Shown: positions 27,883-38,174 of the stretch, one piece after another
Layout: each line of letters opens with the position of its first letter
Numbering within the stretch: position 1 is the stretch's first letter
Source: CAIXZV01 sp963697365
GTDB taxonomy: Bacteria; Chloroflexota; Limnocylindria; Limnocylindrales; CSP1-4
Length of the DNA: 64,000 nucleotides
Assembly (NCBI GenBank): GCA_963697365.1
Contig: CAVONT010000018.1
Span: 9,544 to 73,543, forward strand
Reading direction: 5' to 3'
Position numbers and translations under genes: made by a program
Notes under the pieces: generated by a model
What the model was told of the DNA's origin: nothing
Seen by the model: the letters and a program-made list of their open reading frames with translations, nothing else
Databases searched by the model: none

Positions 27883-30800
27883 TCACACAGGCCGCTGGGA
27901 CACCTGCGCGGCGAGCAGCGTGGTCCCGTCGACAACGAGGGCATCGCCCATGATGCGGACGGCGGCATCCTCCCCGAGACGCCTGCGGAGTCCGGCCACG
28001 AGGCCGTCGTGCCAGGCGATCCGGTCGTGTGGTGGCAGGGCCCAACCGCCCCGCTCGCGGCGCCGCGCCGCGACCGCGATCAGGAGGGTCGCGTCGGTGT
28101 CGCGCCCCTCGGCGACGGCCACCTGGGCCCAGACCTCGATCACCTCGGTGCATGTCAGGTCGCCGATCTCGGATGCAGGTGCGGTGACCTCCTCCGCGAT
28201 GCTTCGGGCGCCGACCGTGTCCCCGGCCAGCAGGCGCACGCGAGCCAGGTTCGTGCCCGAGGCGACCATGCTCGGCGCGTCGCCCAAGGCCCTGGCGATG
28301 CCGAGCGAGCGCTCCAGGAGGACCAGGGCGCGCCCATAATCGGCGCGGGCGGCGGCGATGGTCCCGAGGCTGTCGAGCACCATTCCGACCGAGGCCTGGT
28401 CCCCGACGTCCTCGAAGACCGCCAGCGCCTCCCTGTACCACCGTTCGGCGGCATCGTGATCGCCGCTCTCCAGCGCCGCCACCCCAAGGTTCCCGAGCCC
28501 GGCTGCCACACCCCAATCGTCGCCGGCCTCCCGGCTGAGCGTGACCGCCTCCTCCATCATCTCCCGCATCCCGTCAAGGTCGCCGTCCCACCGGCGGACC
28601 AGGGAGAGATTCGACACGGTCGCGCTCAGCGCAGAGGGTTCGCCGATGGTCCGCCGGATGACGAGCGCCTCCTCGAGATATGGGGCCGCCAAGCGGTGCT
28701 GTCCGGCCGCGAGGTACGTCGTGCCGACATGGTTGAGAGCCTGGGCGCGGAGGTCGGGCGCGAGGTCCGTGGGCGCGAGCTGGAGGAACCGCAGCTGGAG
28801 CGCCCGGGCTTCCGGGCTCCGCCCCGTGAGGTGCCAGAACCGGCGAAGGCCGGTGACGATGGCGATGGCGTCCGGCAGGTGCGGAAGGCCTGCCACCTCG
28901 ACTCCATCGAGCGCCGCCCTGATGCTTGGCAGGTCGGCCTCGAGGCGCGAGATCGCCGCCGCCTGGTCCCCGGCGGTCACCTGCCCACCGAGCGTCGCTG
29001 CGATATCCCTCCAGTGCCCGAGCGCCGCGGCTGTCGCATCGGTGGCGGACGCGTCGTCAAGCAGCGCGGCCGCCTCCTGCCGGATCGTCGCAAGCAGGCG
29101 GTACCGTGGTCCCGTGGCGCCGTCGTCGGCGCGCTGGAGCAGGCTGTGTTCCACCAGTTCGGCGACCGACGCGATGGAGCTGGGGAGGTCCATCCGGCCC
29201 ACGGCGGCGATGGCGGCGAGGTCGAACGTCCCGGCCAGGAGCGACAGGCGCGGAAACAGCCCCCGGGCCTCGGGCCCGAGCAGGCCTACGCTCCAGGCGA
29301 CCACGGCGTGCAGAGTCCGGTGCCGCTCAGGGAGATCACGGGGCCCGTCGTCTGCACCCGCGAGGCCCGCCCGCAGCTGGGCCAGCACGCCGCCGAGCCC
29401 GAGAGTCCGCGACCGCACGGCGACGAGTTCGAGGGCCAGCGGCAACCCGTCGAGCCGGGCGCAGATCTCGGCGGCGAGGCCGGCGTCGTCCGCGCGCACG
29501 ATGGTCCCTGCCGCACGCGCACGCGCTGCGAGAAGGGCCACGGCGGGGTGGCCGTCGGGGTCGTCGAACGCCCGGACGTCGACACCGACCCCGACCGGGA
29601 GTGTGGTCACTTGCACCACCACCTCACCCCGAACCCGGAGCGGCGCCCTCGAGGTCGCCAGGACGTGCAAGCGTGAAGCCGCCTGGAGCAGGGCCGCGAT
29701 CGCAGGGGCGCCAGCAACGACCTGTTCGAGGTTGTCCAAGACCAGCAGTACGTCATCGTCGCCCAGGGCGGCGGCCACGCGCTCCGGCAACGCCTCCTCG
29801 CCTGCCGCGCCCGGCTCCGCGTCTGCCAGGAGGGCCTGGAGCAGCTGGTCCGGGTCGTGGACTGCCGAGAGATCGACGAACACGCAGCCGGCGGGGAAGC
29901 CGCCCGCCACGCGATGTGCGACCTCGACGGCAAGGCGAGTCTTGCCGACACCTCCAGGCCCGACGAGCGTGACGAGACGGCCGCGCGCCACGTGCTCGGC
30001 GACCTCGTCGATCGACCTCGAGCGCCCGTAGGTCGCGTCGAGGAAGGTCGGAAGGCGAACGACGCCGCGCGGTCCACCGGCGCTGGACACGGGAAGGTCC
30101 ATCGCGCGCTCCCCGCTCCGGCCGGAGCGCACGGATAGGGTGGAGCCTGGCCTCGGCCGCTGCTCCAGGATCAGACGGTGCGCCTCAATGAGCTCGGGGC
30201 CCGGGTCGGTGCCCAGCTCCTCGTCCAGGACGGAGCGCGCACGCAGGTAGGTCGCGAGCGCGTCGCCCTGCCTGCCTGCTGCGTACAGCGCGAACATGAG
30301 CTGCACCCACAGCCGCTCGCGGATCGGATGCTCCCGCACAAGCAGCTCGAGCCTGGCGATGGCGACGTCCGCCAGGCCCGCTCCGATCTCCCCGTCGATG
30401 CGCGCAGACTCGAGTCGCACGCGCAGCCCATCGATCTGCGCCTTGTGGCCCAGCGCGGCAAGGTCGTGCAGATCGGGAAGCGCGGGACCGCGCCACAGCT
30501 CAAGGGCGGCTGACGCGCGTGCGACGGCATCTGTGTAGCGCGCACCCAGCAGGGCGTCCTCCGCCGCATCGGCGCCCCGCTCGGCGCGGGCGAGATCGAG
30601 CTCGTGATCGTCAAGCGCCAGGCGATACCCGGCTGCCGACGTCGTCAGGCGATCGCTCGCGCTGGAGAGTTCGCGGCGGATTCGGGACACGTAGACCTGG
30701 ATGGACTTGTCGGCCGTGTCGGGTGGTTCGTCACCCCAGAGGCGATCAACCAGCTCCTCGCGGGACAGGACGGCGTTGCGCCGCAGGGCAAGGTGGCAGA

Positions 30801-30915
30801 AGAGGCGTCGGGGTACCGGCCCGCCGATCTCGACCGCCCGCCCTGACGCGCTGACTGCAAGATCCCCAAGCACGCCGACGTCGAGTCTGATCGCGCTGTC
30901 TGCAGTCGTGGCCAC
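27883..30915 (-). CDS. AfsR/SARP-type transcriptional regulator with NTPase and TPR domains
   Basis: 1010 residues (GTG start). Order of domains: OmpR-like winged helix (~10-100: REELVDRLWGDEPPDTADKS), bacterial transcriptional activation domain BTAD (~105-250, ending VLDEELGTDPGPELIEAHR), and NB-ARC-type ATPase (~290-560) with Walker A LVGPGGVGKTRLAVEVAHRV and Walker B VLLVLDNLEQV. Tetratricopeptide repeats follow (~690-1000). Such proteins activate secondary-metabolite or stress genes in response to unknown signals. The only neighbour on the same strand is the secreted protein downstream. A TAGACT box lies six bases before the start codon. Confidence 0.9.
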   Translation of the reverse strand: MATTADSAIRLDVGVLGDLAVSASGRAVEIGGPVPRRLFCHLALRRNAVLSREELVDRLWGDEPPDTADKSIQVYVSRIRRELSSASDRLTTSAAGYRLALDDHELDLARAERGADAAEDALLGARYTDAVARASAALELWRGPALPDLHDLAALGHKAQIDGLRVRLESARIDGEIGAGLADVAIARLELLVREHPIRERLWVQLMFALYAAGRQGDALATYLRARSVLDEELGTDPGPELIEAHRLILEQRPRPGSTLSVRSGRSGERAMDLPVSSAGGPRGVVRLPTFLDATYGRSRSIDEVAEHVARGRLVTLVGPGGVGKTRLAVEVAHRVAGGFPAGCVFVDLSAVHDPDQLLQALLADAEPGAAGEEALPERVAAALGDDDVLLVLDNLEQVVAGAPAIAALLQAASRLHVLATSRAPLRVRGEVVVQVTTLPVGVGVDVRAFDDPDGHPAVALLAARARAAGTIVRADDAGLAAEICARLDGLPLALELVAVRSRTLGLGGVLAQLRAGLAGADDGPRDLPERHRTLHAVVAWSVGLLGPEARGLFPRLSLLAGTFDLAAIAAVGRMDLPSSIASVAELVEHSLLQRADDGATGPRYRLLATIRQEAAALLDDASATDATAAALGHWRDIAATLGGQVTAGDQAAAISRLEADLPSIRAALDGVEVAGLPHLPDAIAIVTGLRRFWHLTGRSPEARALQLRFLQLAPTDLAPDLRAQALNHVGTTYLAAGQHRLAAPYLEEALVIRRTIGEPSALSATVSNLSLVRRWDGDLDGMREMMEEAVTLSREAGDDWGVAAGLGNLGVAALESGDHDAAERWYREALAVFEDVGDQASVGMVLDSLGTIAAARADYGRALVLLERSLGIARALGDAPSMVASGTNLARVRLLAGDTVGARSIAEEVTAPASEIGDLTCTEVIEVWAQVAVAEGRDTDATLLIAVAARRRERGGWALPPHDRIAWHDGLVAGLRRRLGEDAAVRIMGDALVVDGTTLLAAQVSQRPV

Positions 30916-30921
30916 CCGCAG

Positions 30922-30927
30922 AGTCTA
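30922..30927 (-). promoter_or_regulatory. -10 box (TAGACT) six bases before the AfsR-like gene
   Basis: TAGACT on the minus strand with six bases (CTGCGG) before the GTG at 30915. Same hexamer and spacing as the potassium channel and EamA genes. Confidence 0.5.
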
Positions 30928-31344
30928 GGCCGGGCCTGGGCCCGTACGTCGAGGGCCTTGAGGAGGACGATGGGTTGTGCGTTCCGTCCACGTTGCTGTC
31001 AACGGTGTTGACAGCTCGGGGATCCATCCCGGCGTATGTGCCAGCGGTGCACGCCCACCGAGCGGGGGTCCCTTCCGCGCTGACGCGCGCGGGGCGGCCC
31101 AGTGCGGCGGTGCCGGGCGGCGTGTTCGGCGCGGCCGAGCGATTCCGGTAGCGGGCGGTCGGTGTGCTCGCTCCGGGCGAGCAACTGGGCCTCGCGACAG
31201 GCAGTGCGGGCCCTCTGACGGCACAGACGCTCGGTGCGGCCGAGCAGACGACCTCGCGAGCGCCGAAACGCTCGGTGCGGCCGAGCGCGGGCAGAGCGCG
31301 GGCGGCGCGACGGGCGAACAGGCGCCCGTGACCCAGTGTCCTCG
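30928..31344. other. Non-coding gap with short CG-rich repeats
   Basis: No convincing gene. It holds two identical 19-base direct repeats (ACGCTCGGTGCGGCCGAGC at 31227-31245 and 31268-31286) and a diverged copy (TGTTCGGCGCGGCCGAGC) near 31120. Each unit contains the short palindrome CTCGG-TGCGG-CCGAG. Open frames across it are Arg-rich and lack ribosome sites. Confidence 0.5.
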
Positions 31345-31350
31345 TACCAT
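31345..31350 (+). promoter_or_regulatory. -10 box (TACCAT) six bases before the HExxH gene
   Basis: TACCAT followed by GCCCAC and then the ATG at 31357, with no Shine-Dalgarno sequence. The next two plus-strand genes show the same arrangement. Confidence 0.5.
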
Positions 31351-31356
31351 GCCCAC

Positions 31357-32103
31357 ATGACCGCCCGCTTCCGGACCCTGGCCCTCGTCGCTCCGGAGAT
31401 GCGGGTGCGCACGGGCCTGCTCGGTCGGGCCTCGCGCGTGATGCCCGACGAGGAGGTCGCGGCACACGCGGCGATCCTGCGCACGGTCCCGGCCATGGTG
31501 AGCGCATGGAGCGATGGCAACGCGGAACTGGAGCCGTTCCGCGTTCGCGTGCTGGACGACGTCGTGATGGACCGTCTGGACAGGTACGGATCGGGCTGGT
31601 GGCCGTCGCCCGAGAGCCAGGAGCAGCTGCTGGACCCGCACGTCGGAGGGGGCCGCTGGGATTCGGTGCTCCTCGTGTGGCCGGGGGACGCCGGCTTCGG
31701 CGGTGGTGCTTGGGGCCTGTCCCGTGGGCCGACGGCGGCGGCGGGAGGCGCGGGCTACTCCGCGATCACCAGCGGCTCGTGGCCCTCATACGGGACCGCG
31801 ACGGACCCAGCGCACGGGTTCGTCCACGAGTGGCTCCACCAGGTCGAGGCGGTGTACCACGACCTCGGGCTCGGACGTGACGCGCTCCCGGACCTCCACG
31901 ACGTGGACGGCCGTGCGACAACCCGCCGCCCGGATCCTGACGACGGCCGCACCTACGTCGAGTGGGAGCGGGCCACCGGCTCCTGGCGGCCCTGGTACCG
32001 CGACTGGATGACCGGCACGGTCGGGCCGGCACCGGGCGAACGCGACGGCGTCCGCGGTCTCACCCCGGAGCGCTGGGCGCGGCGGCGCAACCCCGAGACC
32101 TGA
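31357..32103 (+). CDS. Uncharacterised protein with an HExxH (zincin-like) motif
   Basis: 248 residues, family not recognised. The segment GFVHEWLHQVEAVYHDLGL contains HEWLH (residues ~157-161), the HExxH pattern of zinc metallopeptidases, with further His/Asp residues downstream (LPDLHDV, HDL). The N-terminal 110 residues include a DSVLLVWPG strand, and a glycine-rich stretch (GDAGFGGGAWGLSRG) precedes the motif. No signal peptide or membrane helix is evident. The C-terminal region is rich in Trp and Arg. The frame is open further upstream, but the -10 box at 31345 supports this ATG. Peptidase activity is only inferred. Confidence 0.65.
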   Translation: MTARFRTLALVAPEMRVRTGLLGRASRVMPDEEVAAHAAILRTVPAMVSAWSDGNAELEPFRVRVLDDVVMDRLDRYGSGWWPSPESQEQLLDPHVGGGRWDSVLLVWPGDAGFGGGAWGLSRGPTAAAGGAGYSAITSGSWPSYGTATDPAHGFVHEWLHQVEAVYHDLGLGRDALPDLHDVDGRATTRRPDPDDGRTYVEWERATGSWRPWYRDWMTGTVGPAPGERDGVRGLTPERWARRRNPET

Positions 32104-32109
32104 GCGGCG

Positions 32110-32115
32110 TACCAT
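32110..32115 (+). promoter_or_regulatory. -10 box (TACCAT) six bases before the carbonic anhydrase gene
   Basis: TACCAT, then CCGTTC, then the ATG at 32122. The box starts seven bases after the stop codon of the preceding gene, so carbonic anhydrase appears to have its own leaderless promoter. Confidence 0.5.
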
Positions 32116-32121
32116 CCGTTC

Positions 32122-32763
32122 ATGCCCGCCGACGACCTGCCCGACCACCTGCGCACCGGGTACCACCGGTTCCGCGTCCAGCGCTATCCGATCGAGCACG
32201 AGCGCTACACACGGCTGGCCATCGAGGGACAGCGCCCGCCGACGGCGATCATCGCCTGTGCGGACTCGCGCTCAGGGCCGGAGACGGTCTTCGACGCCGC
32301 GCCCGGCGAGCTGTTCGTCGTGCGCAATGTTGCGGCCCTCGTTCCCGTCTACGCGCCTGACTCGCTCCCGCATGCCGCGAGCGCGGCCCTGGAGTACGCC
32401 GTCCTCGCCCTGGCCGTGCGCCACATCATGGTCATGGGCCACGGCCGCTGCGGCGGCGTCGCGGCCGCCCTGGACGACCGCTCGCCGCTGACCGCGACCG
32501 ACTTCGTCGGCTCGTGGGTGGCACCGCTGCGTGACCTGGCCATGGAGCTCGATCCGACCGACTGGGCGGACCCCGCCCTCATGCAGCGCGACCTCGAGTT
32601 CCGCAGCATCGAGCAGAGCGTGCTGAACCTGCAGACGTTCCCGTGGATCCGGTCGCGCGTGCGGGCCGGCACGCTCGAGGTCGGCGGCTGCTGGTTCGAC
32701 ATCTCGCTGGGCGAGCTGTGGGTCCTTGCGCCCGGCGGGTGGACGCGCGTCCCGCAGGGCTGA
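32122..32763 (+). CDS. Beta-class carbonic anhydrase
   Basis: Zinc enzyme interconverting CO2 and bicarbonate, 213 residues, full length. Zinc ligands are visible: Cys in IIACADSRSGPE (the Cys/Asp-Arg dyad motif C-x-D-x-R), and His and Cys in MVMGHGRCGGVAAAL. The region ELFVVRNVAALVP matches the family's FVVRNAGN block. The last 35 residues (VGGCWFDISLGELWVL) fit the beta-class C-terminal strand. Cytosolic, no signal peptide. Confidence 0.93.
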   Translation: MPADDLPDHLRTGYHRFRVQRYPIEHERYTRLAIEGQRPPTAIIACADSRSGPETVFDAAPGELFVVRNVAALVPVYAPDSLPHAASAALEYAVLALAVRHIMVMGHGRCGGVAAALDDRSPLTATDFVGSWVAPLRDLAMELDPTDWADPALMQRDLEFRSIEQSVLNLQTFPWIRSRVRAGTLEVGGCWFDISLGELWVLAPGGWTRVPQG

Positions 32764-32782
32764 CCGCGGCCGCGGCGGCGTC

Positions 32783-32788
32783 TACGAT
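32783..32788 (+). promoter_or_regulatory. pgi promoter: CTGACC-N17-TACGAT, -10 six bases before ATG
   Basis: TACGAT lies six bases (GGGCGC) before the pgi ATG at 32795. A CTGACC hexamer 17 bases upstream (overlapping the carbonic anhydrase stop) is a fair -35. Confidence 0.55.
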
Positions 32789-32794
32789 GGGCGC

Positions 32795-34460
32795 ATGACC
32801 GCGACACCCGATGCTCCCAGCCCGTCCATCGACCAGACCCCCGAGTGGCGCGCCCTGGCCGACCACCATGCCGCCATCCGCGACCGCCACCTGCGCGACC
32901 TGTTCGCCGACGACCCCGACCGGGCCACACGCTGCACGGCGGAGGGCGCCGGTCTGTTCCTCGACTACTCGAAGCACCGGATCACGGCCGAGACGCTGCC
33001 GCTCCTGCTGGACCTCGCGCGGGCCGCGGGCGTCGAGGACCGTCGCGAGCAGATGTTCGCGGGCGCGCGCATCAATGAGACCGAGGACCGCGCCGTCCTC
33101 CACACCGCCCTGCGCCTCCCGCGCGACGAGCGCCTGGTCGTCGACGGCCAGGACGTCGTCGACGACGTCCACGCCGTGCTGGACCGCATGGCGGCCTTCG
33201 CCGTCCGCGTGCGCGACGGCGAGTGGACGGGCTTCACCGGGAAGCGCATCCGGACCGTCGTCAACATCGGCATCGGCGGCTCGGACCTGGGGCCGGCGAT
33301 GGCCACCGAGGCGCTGCGCCACTACGCCCTGCGGACGATGCAGTTCCGGTTCGTGTCCAACATCGACGGGACCGACATCCGGGACGCCACGCTGGACCTC
33401 GACCCGGCCGAGACGCTGTTCGTCGTCGCGTCCAAGACGTTCACGACGCTCGAGACGCTGACCAACGCCCGAACCGCTCGCGACTGGCTCCTGGCGGGGC
33501 TGGGCGGCGACCGAGGCAGCCGTCGCGAAGCACTTCGTCGCGGTCTCCACGAATGCCCGAAGGTGTCCGAGTTCGGCATCGACACCGCCAACATGTTCGG
33601 CTTCTGGGACTGGGTGGGCGGGCGGTACTCGATGGACTCCGCCATCGGCCTGAGCCTGATGATCGCCATCGGCCCGGACGACTTCCGCCAGCTGCTCGCG
33701 GGCTTCCACGACATGGACGAGCACTTCCGGCGCGCACCCCTGGACGCGAACCTGCCGGTCCTCATGGCGTTGCTCGGCGTCTGGTACGCGGACTTCTTCG
33801 AGTTCGAGTCGCACGCGGTGCTGCCGTACAGCCAGGAGCTCAGCCGGTTCCCGGCCTACCTCCAGCAGCTGGACATGGAGTCGAACGGCAAGTCCGTCCG
33901 GCTCGACGGCAGCCGGGTGACCTACCAGACGGGGCCGATCGTCTGGGGCACCGCGGGCACCAACGGCCAGCACGCCTACTACCAGCTCCTCCACCAGGGC
34001 ACGCACATCGTGCCCGCGGACCTGGTCGGCTTCGTCAACCCCACCACCGACATCGGCGACCACCACGACCTGCTCAACGCGAACCTGCTCGCGCAGGCCG
34101 AGGCGTTCGCCTTCGGCAAGACCCGCGAGCAGGTGGTGGCCGAGGGAACGGCGCGCGCACCAGGTCGAGCATCGCGTGTTCGACGGCAACCGGCCCACCT
34201 CGGTGCTCCTGGCCGACAAGCTGACGCCGCGGATGCTGGGCGCCCTGATCGCCCTCTACGAGCACAAGGTGTTCGTGCAGGGCGTGATCTGGGGCATCGA
34301 CTCGTTCGACCAGTGGGGCGTGGAGCTGGGCAAGGTGCTGGCCACGCGGATCGCCGCCGAGCTCACTGCCGCCGGCGACCCGGTCGCCGGCGACCACGAC
34401 GCCTCGACGAGCGCCCTGATCCGGCGCTACCGCGAGCGGCGGATGCGCAGCCGAGGCTAG
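32795..34460 (+). CDS. pgi: Glucose-6-phosphate isomerase, three apparent frameshifts
   Basis: Interconverts glucose 6-phosphate and fructose 6-phosphate. It shows TVVNIGIGGSDLGPAM, FVSNIDGTDI, FVVASKTFTTLET, DWVGGRYSMDSAIG, MESNGKSV, VWGTAGTNGQHAYYQLLHQG and the C-terminal LGALIALYEHKVFVQGVIW. Two compensating indels (about 33511 and 33558) push a short stretch out of frame; the other frame there reads TEAAVAKHFVAVSTNA, exactly the conserved sequence. A third indel near 34155-34165 separates the last ~100 residues (resuming HQVEHRVFDGNRPTS). All conserved parts survive, so these look like assembly errors. Own leaderless promoter. Confidence 0.93.
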
Positions 34461-34475
34461 TTGGGGCCTCTTCGA

Positions 34476-37400
34476 TCAGGAGAGCCGGGCCTCGGACTCC
34501 ACGAGGCGGTCGCAGAAGGCCACCAGCGGTTCCGCCCGGACGCGCACCAGGAAGGCGCGCGCCTCGACCAGCGACGCCTGTGCCACCGGGTGCCCGCCGG
34601 CCCCGCACAGGACGGCGGAGATCGCGAGCCGGGCCGCGTCCTCCGGAAGCCCCAGCTCGACGAGCCGCAGGCGGGCAGCCTCCACGCGGGCCACGCCGTC
34701 CGCGAGCTGCCCGTCGCCGATCGCCAGGGCCGCCAGCACTCCGTCGCGGAACACGGTCTGACCGGGCACGTTCAGGTGCAGCGCATCGAAGGCCGCGATG
34801 TCGGCGCGAGCTCCGTCCGGGTCGCCGGCCCAGAGGCACATGACGAGGCGCCGCACAGCAGGTTGCCGGCCCCGTTCGCGATCCCCTCGCCGGCCGCCTC
34901 CCTCCAGAGTGCAGCGGCGTCCGCGTACCGGCCATCGGCCATCGCGACGAACGCCTTGCTGTCGGGGACCAGCGGCCTCGCCTGCTGCGCCGGGAGGTGC
35001 GCGGCCGCCTCCTCCAGCTGCCGCAAGAGCTCGTCCGATGGCTCGCCGCGCATGGCGACGATGGACAGGAGGTTGTTGAGGATCAGGGCGGCGTCGCCGG
35101 GCTCCAGCTCGTCGTCCAGGGCGGCCCACAGCTCGCGCTCGGCGACGTCCCACTCGCCCGTCCGGTAGGCGATGTAGCCGAAGTTGCCGGCGAAGTTGCG
35201 CGCCCACGCGATCGAGCCGACCTTGCGCGCGAGCATCATGCCCTCGTACGACGCCTCGTACGCCTTGCGGGGATCGACATCGCCGATCAGCACGAGCTGG
35301 TTGTTGAGTGCCCGGAAGCGCGTGTGGATGACCCCCAGCTCGCCGGCCAGCTCGCCACCGAGCTCCACCAGGGCGCGTCCCTCGCGGAACCGGCCCGCGT
35401 TGCCGAGGCCCGTCCCCTTGGTGACGAGGACGTCCGCCAGGATCTCGAGGTGGCCGCCGTACTCCGCCCGCTCGAGGATCTGGTCGCACACCTGCACGGC
35501 CTGGCGGTCGTGGTCGGTGAGCAGGTAGACGCGGGCGAGCTGCGCCTGCAGGCCGAGGAGGACGGGCTCGTCGTCAAGGTCGGCGAAACGCGCGACGCCC
35601 TCCTCGAGCACCGCCTGCGCCTCCTCCATCTGCTTGGCGTTGACCAGGCACTGGCCGAGAGCCCGGGTGATCCGGGCGGCAACGGCGTCGTTGCCCGGCA
35701 CGTCCACGATGCCCAAGCGCCTCGGTGAACGTCGCGACGGCGTCCGTGTAGCGGGCGGCCTGGTCGAGGGCGCCGCCGAGCCGCTCGAGCGTGTCGGCGC
35801 GATCGGACGGTGAGACAGTCACGGTCAGCGCCTCGCGCAGGAGCGTCGCGGCCTGCGCGTACGATCCCAGGGCGGTGGCCCGGTCTGCCGCGCCACGCAG
35901 GGCGATCCGGGCCTGGGCGGCCAGGGCGTCCGCCTCCGGGCCGTCGCCGGCGTTGGCGTGTGCCGAGAGGTAGTGGCCGGCCAGGGCGCCCGCCAGCTCG
36001 TCCGAGCCGAGGACTTCGAAGAACCGGGCGGCGGCCAGGTGGCGCGCCTTCCGGTCCCGGCGGGCCAGCGTGTTGTAGGCGACCTCGCGGATGAGCGCCT
36101 GCACGAACCCGTACTGGCCTCGCTCCGGGGACCGCGGATCCGCCTCGAGGCTGAAGATCTCGCGACGGACGCAGGCCGCGGAGCCTCGGCTCCAGCGCCT
36201 CGGCGTCCATGCCCGACACCGCCGCGAGGCCGTCCACGGTGAAGCGCTGGCCCAGCACCGCGGCGTCGAGGACGAGGGCCCGATCGGCCGGCTCCAGGGT
36301 GTCGAGGCGCGCAGCGATCAGGGCGGTCAGGGTCTCCGGCACGGCCAGGGTGGAGATGTCGCCCACCGGCACGTAGACGCTGCCCTGCTGCACCAGGCGC
36401 TTGTCGGCGGCCAGCATCCGGACCGTCTCGACGGCATACAGGGGGATGCCTTCGGCCCGCTCGATGATCCTGCGCACCGCGTCGACCGGGAGATCGGGCA
36501 CGAGGCCGCGCAGCAGCTCCCGCATCGCCGGCTCGGGCAGCGGATCCAGGGGCAGCGCGACGAAGGCGCGGCGCCCGGCTCCCCAGGACGGCCGCGTGTC
36601 GAGCAGCTCGGGACGGGCGAGGGTCACCACCAGCAGCGGGATGGCCTTGGACCAGTCCAGCAGGTGGTCGATGAAGTCGAGCGTGCCGGCGTCGGCCCAC
36701 TGCAGGTCCTCGAACACGAGGACGACGGTGCCGGAGGCGGACAGGCGCTCGAACAGGATCCGCCAGCGCGCGAACAGCTCGTCGGCGGCCACGGCCGTGG
36801 CCCCGACGCCCAGCAGCGCGAGGATCGCCGGCTCCACCCATGCGCGCTCGTCCGGGTCCGGGACGATGCGCTCGAGCATCGCCCGGACCTTGGTCCGCGT
36901 CTCGACCTCGTCGGCGGTCTCCGCCAGGCCGCAGCGCGCCCGGACCATCTCGCCGAGCGCCCAGAAGGTGACGCCGCCCCCGTAGGCCGGGGAACGCCCG
37001 TGGTTCCACCAGACCATGTCCACGACGCCGTCGAGGTACTTCTCGAACTCCCAGGCGAGCCGGCTCTTGCCCATGCCCGCGGGACCGGTGATCGACACGA
37101 GGCGTGCCCGCTGCTCTCGCGACGTGCATGGAACAGCTCCTTGAGCATCCGGAGCTCCTCGTCCCGGCCGGTGAACGGCGCCTCGAGGACCTCCTGGCGG
37201 CCACGGCCTCCGCGCTCGGCGACGACCCGCAGGGCGCGCCATGTCGCGACGGGGAGCTCCTTGCCCTTGAGCGCCTGCTCGCCGGCCTCCTCGAAGGCGA
37301 TGGCGGCGCTCGCGGCCCGGTAGGTCGCCTCGCCGACGAGCACGGTCCCGGGAGCGGCGGCGGCCTGGAGTCGGGCCGCCGTGTTGACCAGGTCGCCTGC

Positions 37401-37979
37401 GACCATGCCCTGGTTGGTGGCCCCGAGCGTCACGGCGGCCTCGCCGGTCAGGACGCCCGCCCGGGCGGAGATGCCCGGCCCGAGGCCCTTGATCGCGTCC
37501 AGCAGCTCGAGGGCGGTCCGGACGGCGCGCTCGGCGTCGTCCTCGCGCGCGACCGGTGTGCCCCAGACTGCCATCACCGCGTCACCGATGAACTTCTCGA
37601 CCGTGCCCCCGTGGCGGGTGACGATCTCCGTCGCGATGTCGAAGTAGCGGGTCAGCGTCTCGCGGACCTCCTCCGAGTCGCGGCCCTCGGAGAAGGGCGT
37701 GAAGCCGACAAGGTCAGCGAAGATGACCGACACGAGCCGGCGCTCCGCGACAGGACCACTGCCCGGCAGCACCGGACTCGCCGGGCCCGCCGCCGGGCCC
37801 GCCACGGGCTGAGCCACGACCGGCTGGGCCACGACCGGCGTCCCACATTCGCCACAGAACTTGTCGCCGGACTCCAGGACCGCGCCGCACGCAGGACAGG
37901 CGAGGGCCAGGCGGCCGCCGCACTCCTTGCAGAACTTCCGACCCGGCACGTTGTCCGTGCCACACGCGCTACAGCGCAT
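34476..37979 (-). CDS. Zinc-ribbon / class III nucleotide cyclase / AAA ATPase / TPR regulator, four frameshifts
   Basis: About 1165 residues if restored. N-terminus: two CxxC zinc-ribbon pairs (MRCSACGTD...KFCKECGG; LACPACGA...KFCGECGT). Next, a class III adenylate/guanylate cyclase domain (~80-260) with VSVIFADLVGFTPFSE (metal Asp) and VEKFIGDAVMAVWG. Then a STAND/AAA-type ATPase with ITGPAGMGKSRLAWEFEKYL and VLVFEDLQWADAGTLDFIDHLL, then TPR-like helices to the end. Frame changes occur near 37125, 36185, 35715 and 34855, with continuous family sequence across each. This layout is common among Chloroflexota and actinobacterial signalling proteins. Cyclase activity is likely but the signal is unknown. 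Confidence 0.85.
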
Positions 37980-38062
37980 CCGCTTCCACCGTTGGCTGTC
38001 GTACCCTCATCGCTCGGGAGCGTAGCCGATCGGCGCCGATCAGCGGGGCGGCTGCCGGGTGC

Positions 38063-38092
38063 TGGCCAATTCGTCCCGGCCTCTGCTACCAT
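38063..38092 (+). promoter_or_regulatory. rpsT promoter with extended -10 (TGC-TACCAT)
   Basis: TACCAT at 38087-38092 preceded by TGC (extended -10). TGGCCA lies 18 bases upstream as a weak -35. It gives a leader of about 76 bases before the TTG start. Confidence 0.6.
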
Positions 38093-38174
38093 TCGCGGTC
38101 GCGCGCCGGGTTCCTCTCGCCCGCGCGTGTGTCGATATGTGACTTCCTGAACTACGGAACGGAGATCAGCCACC

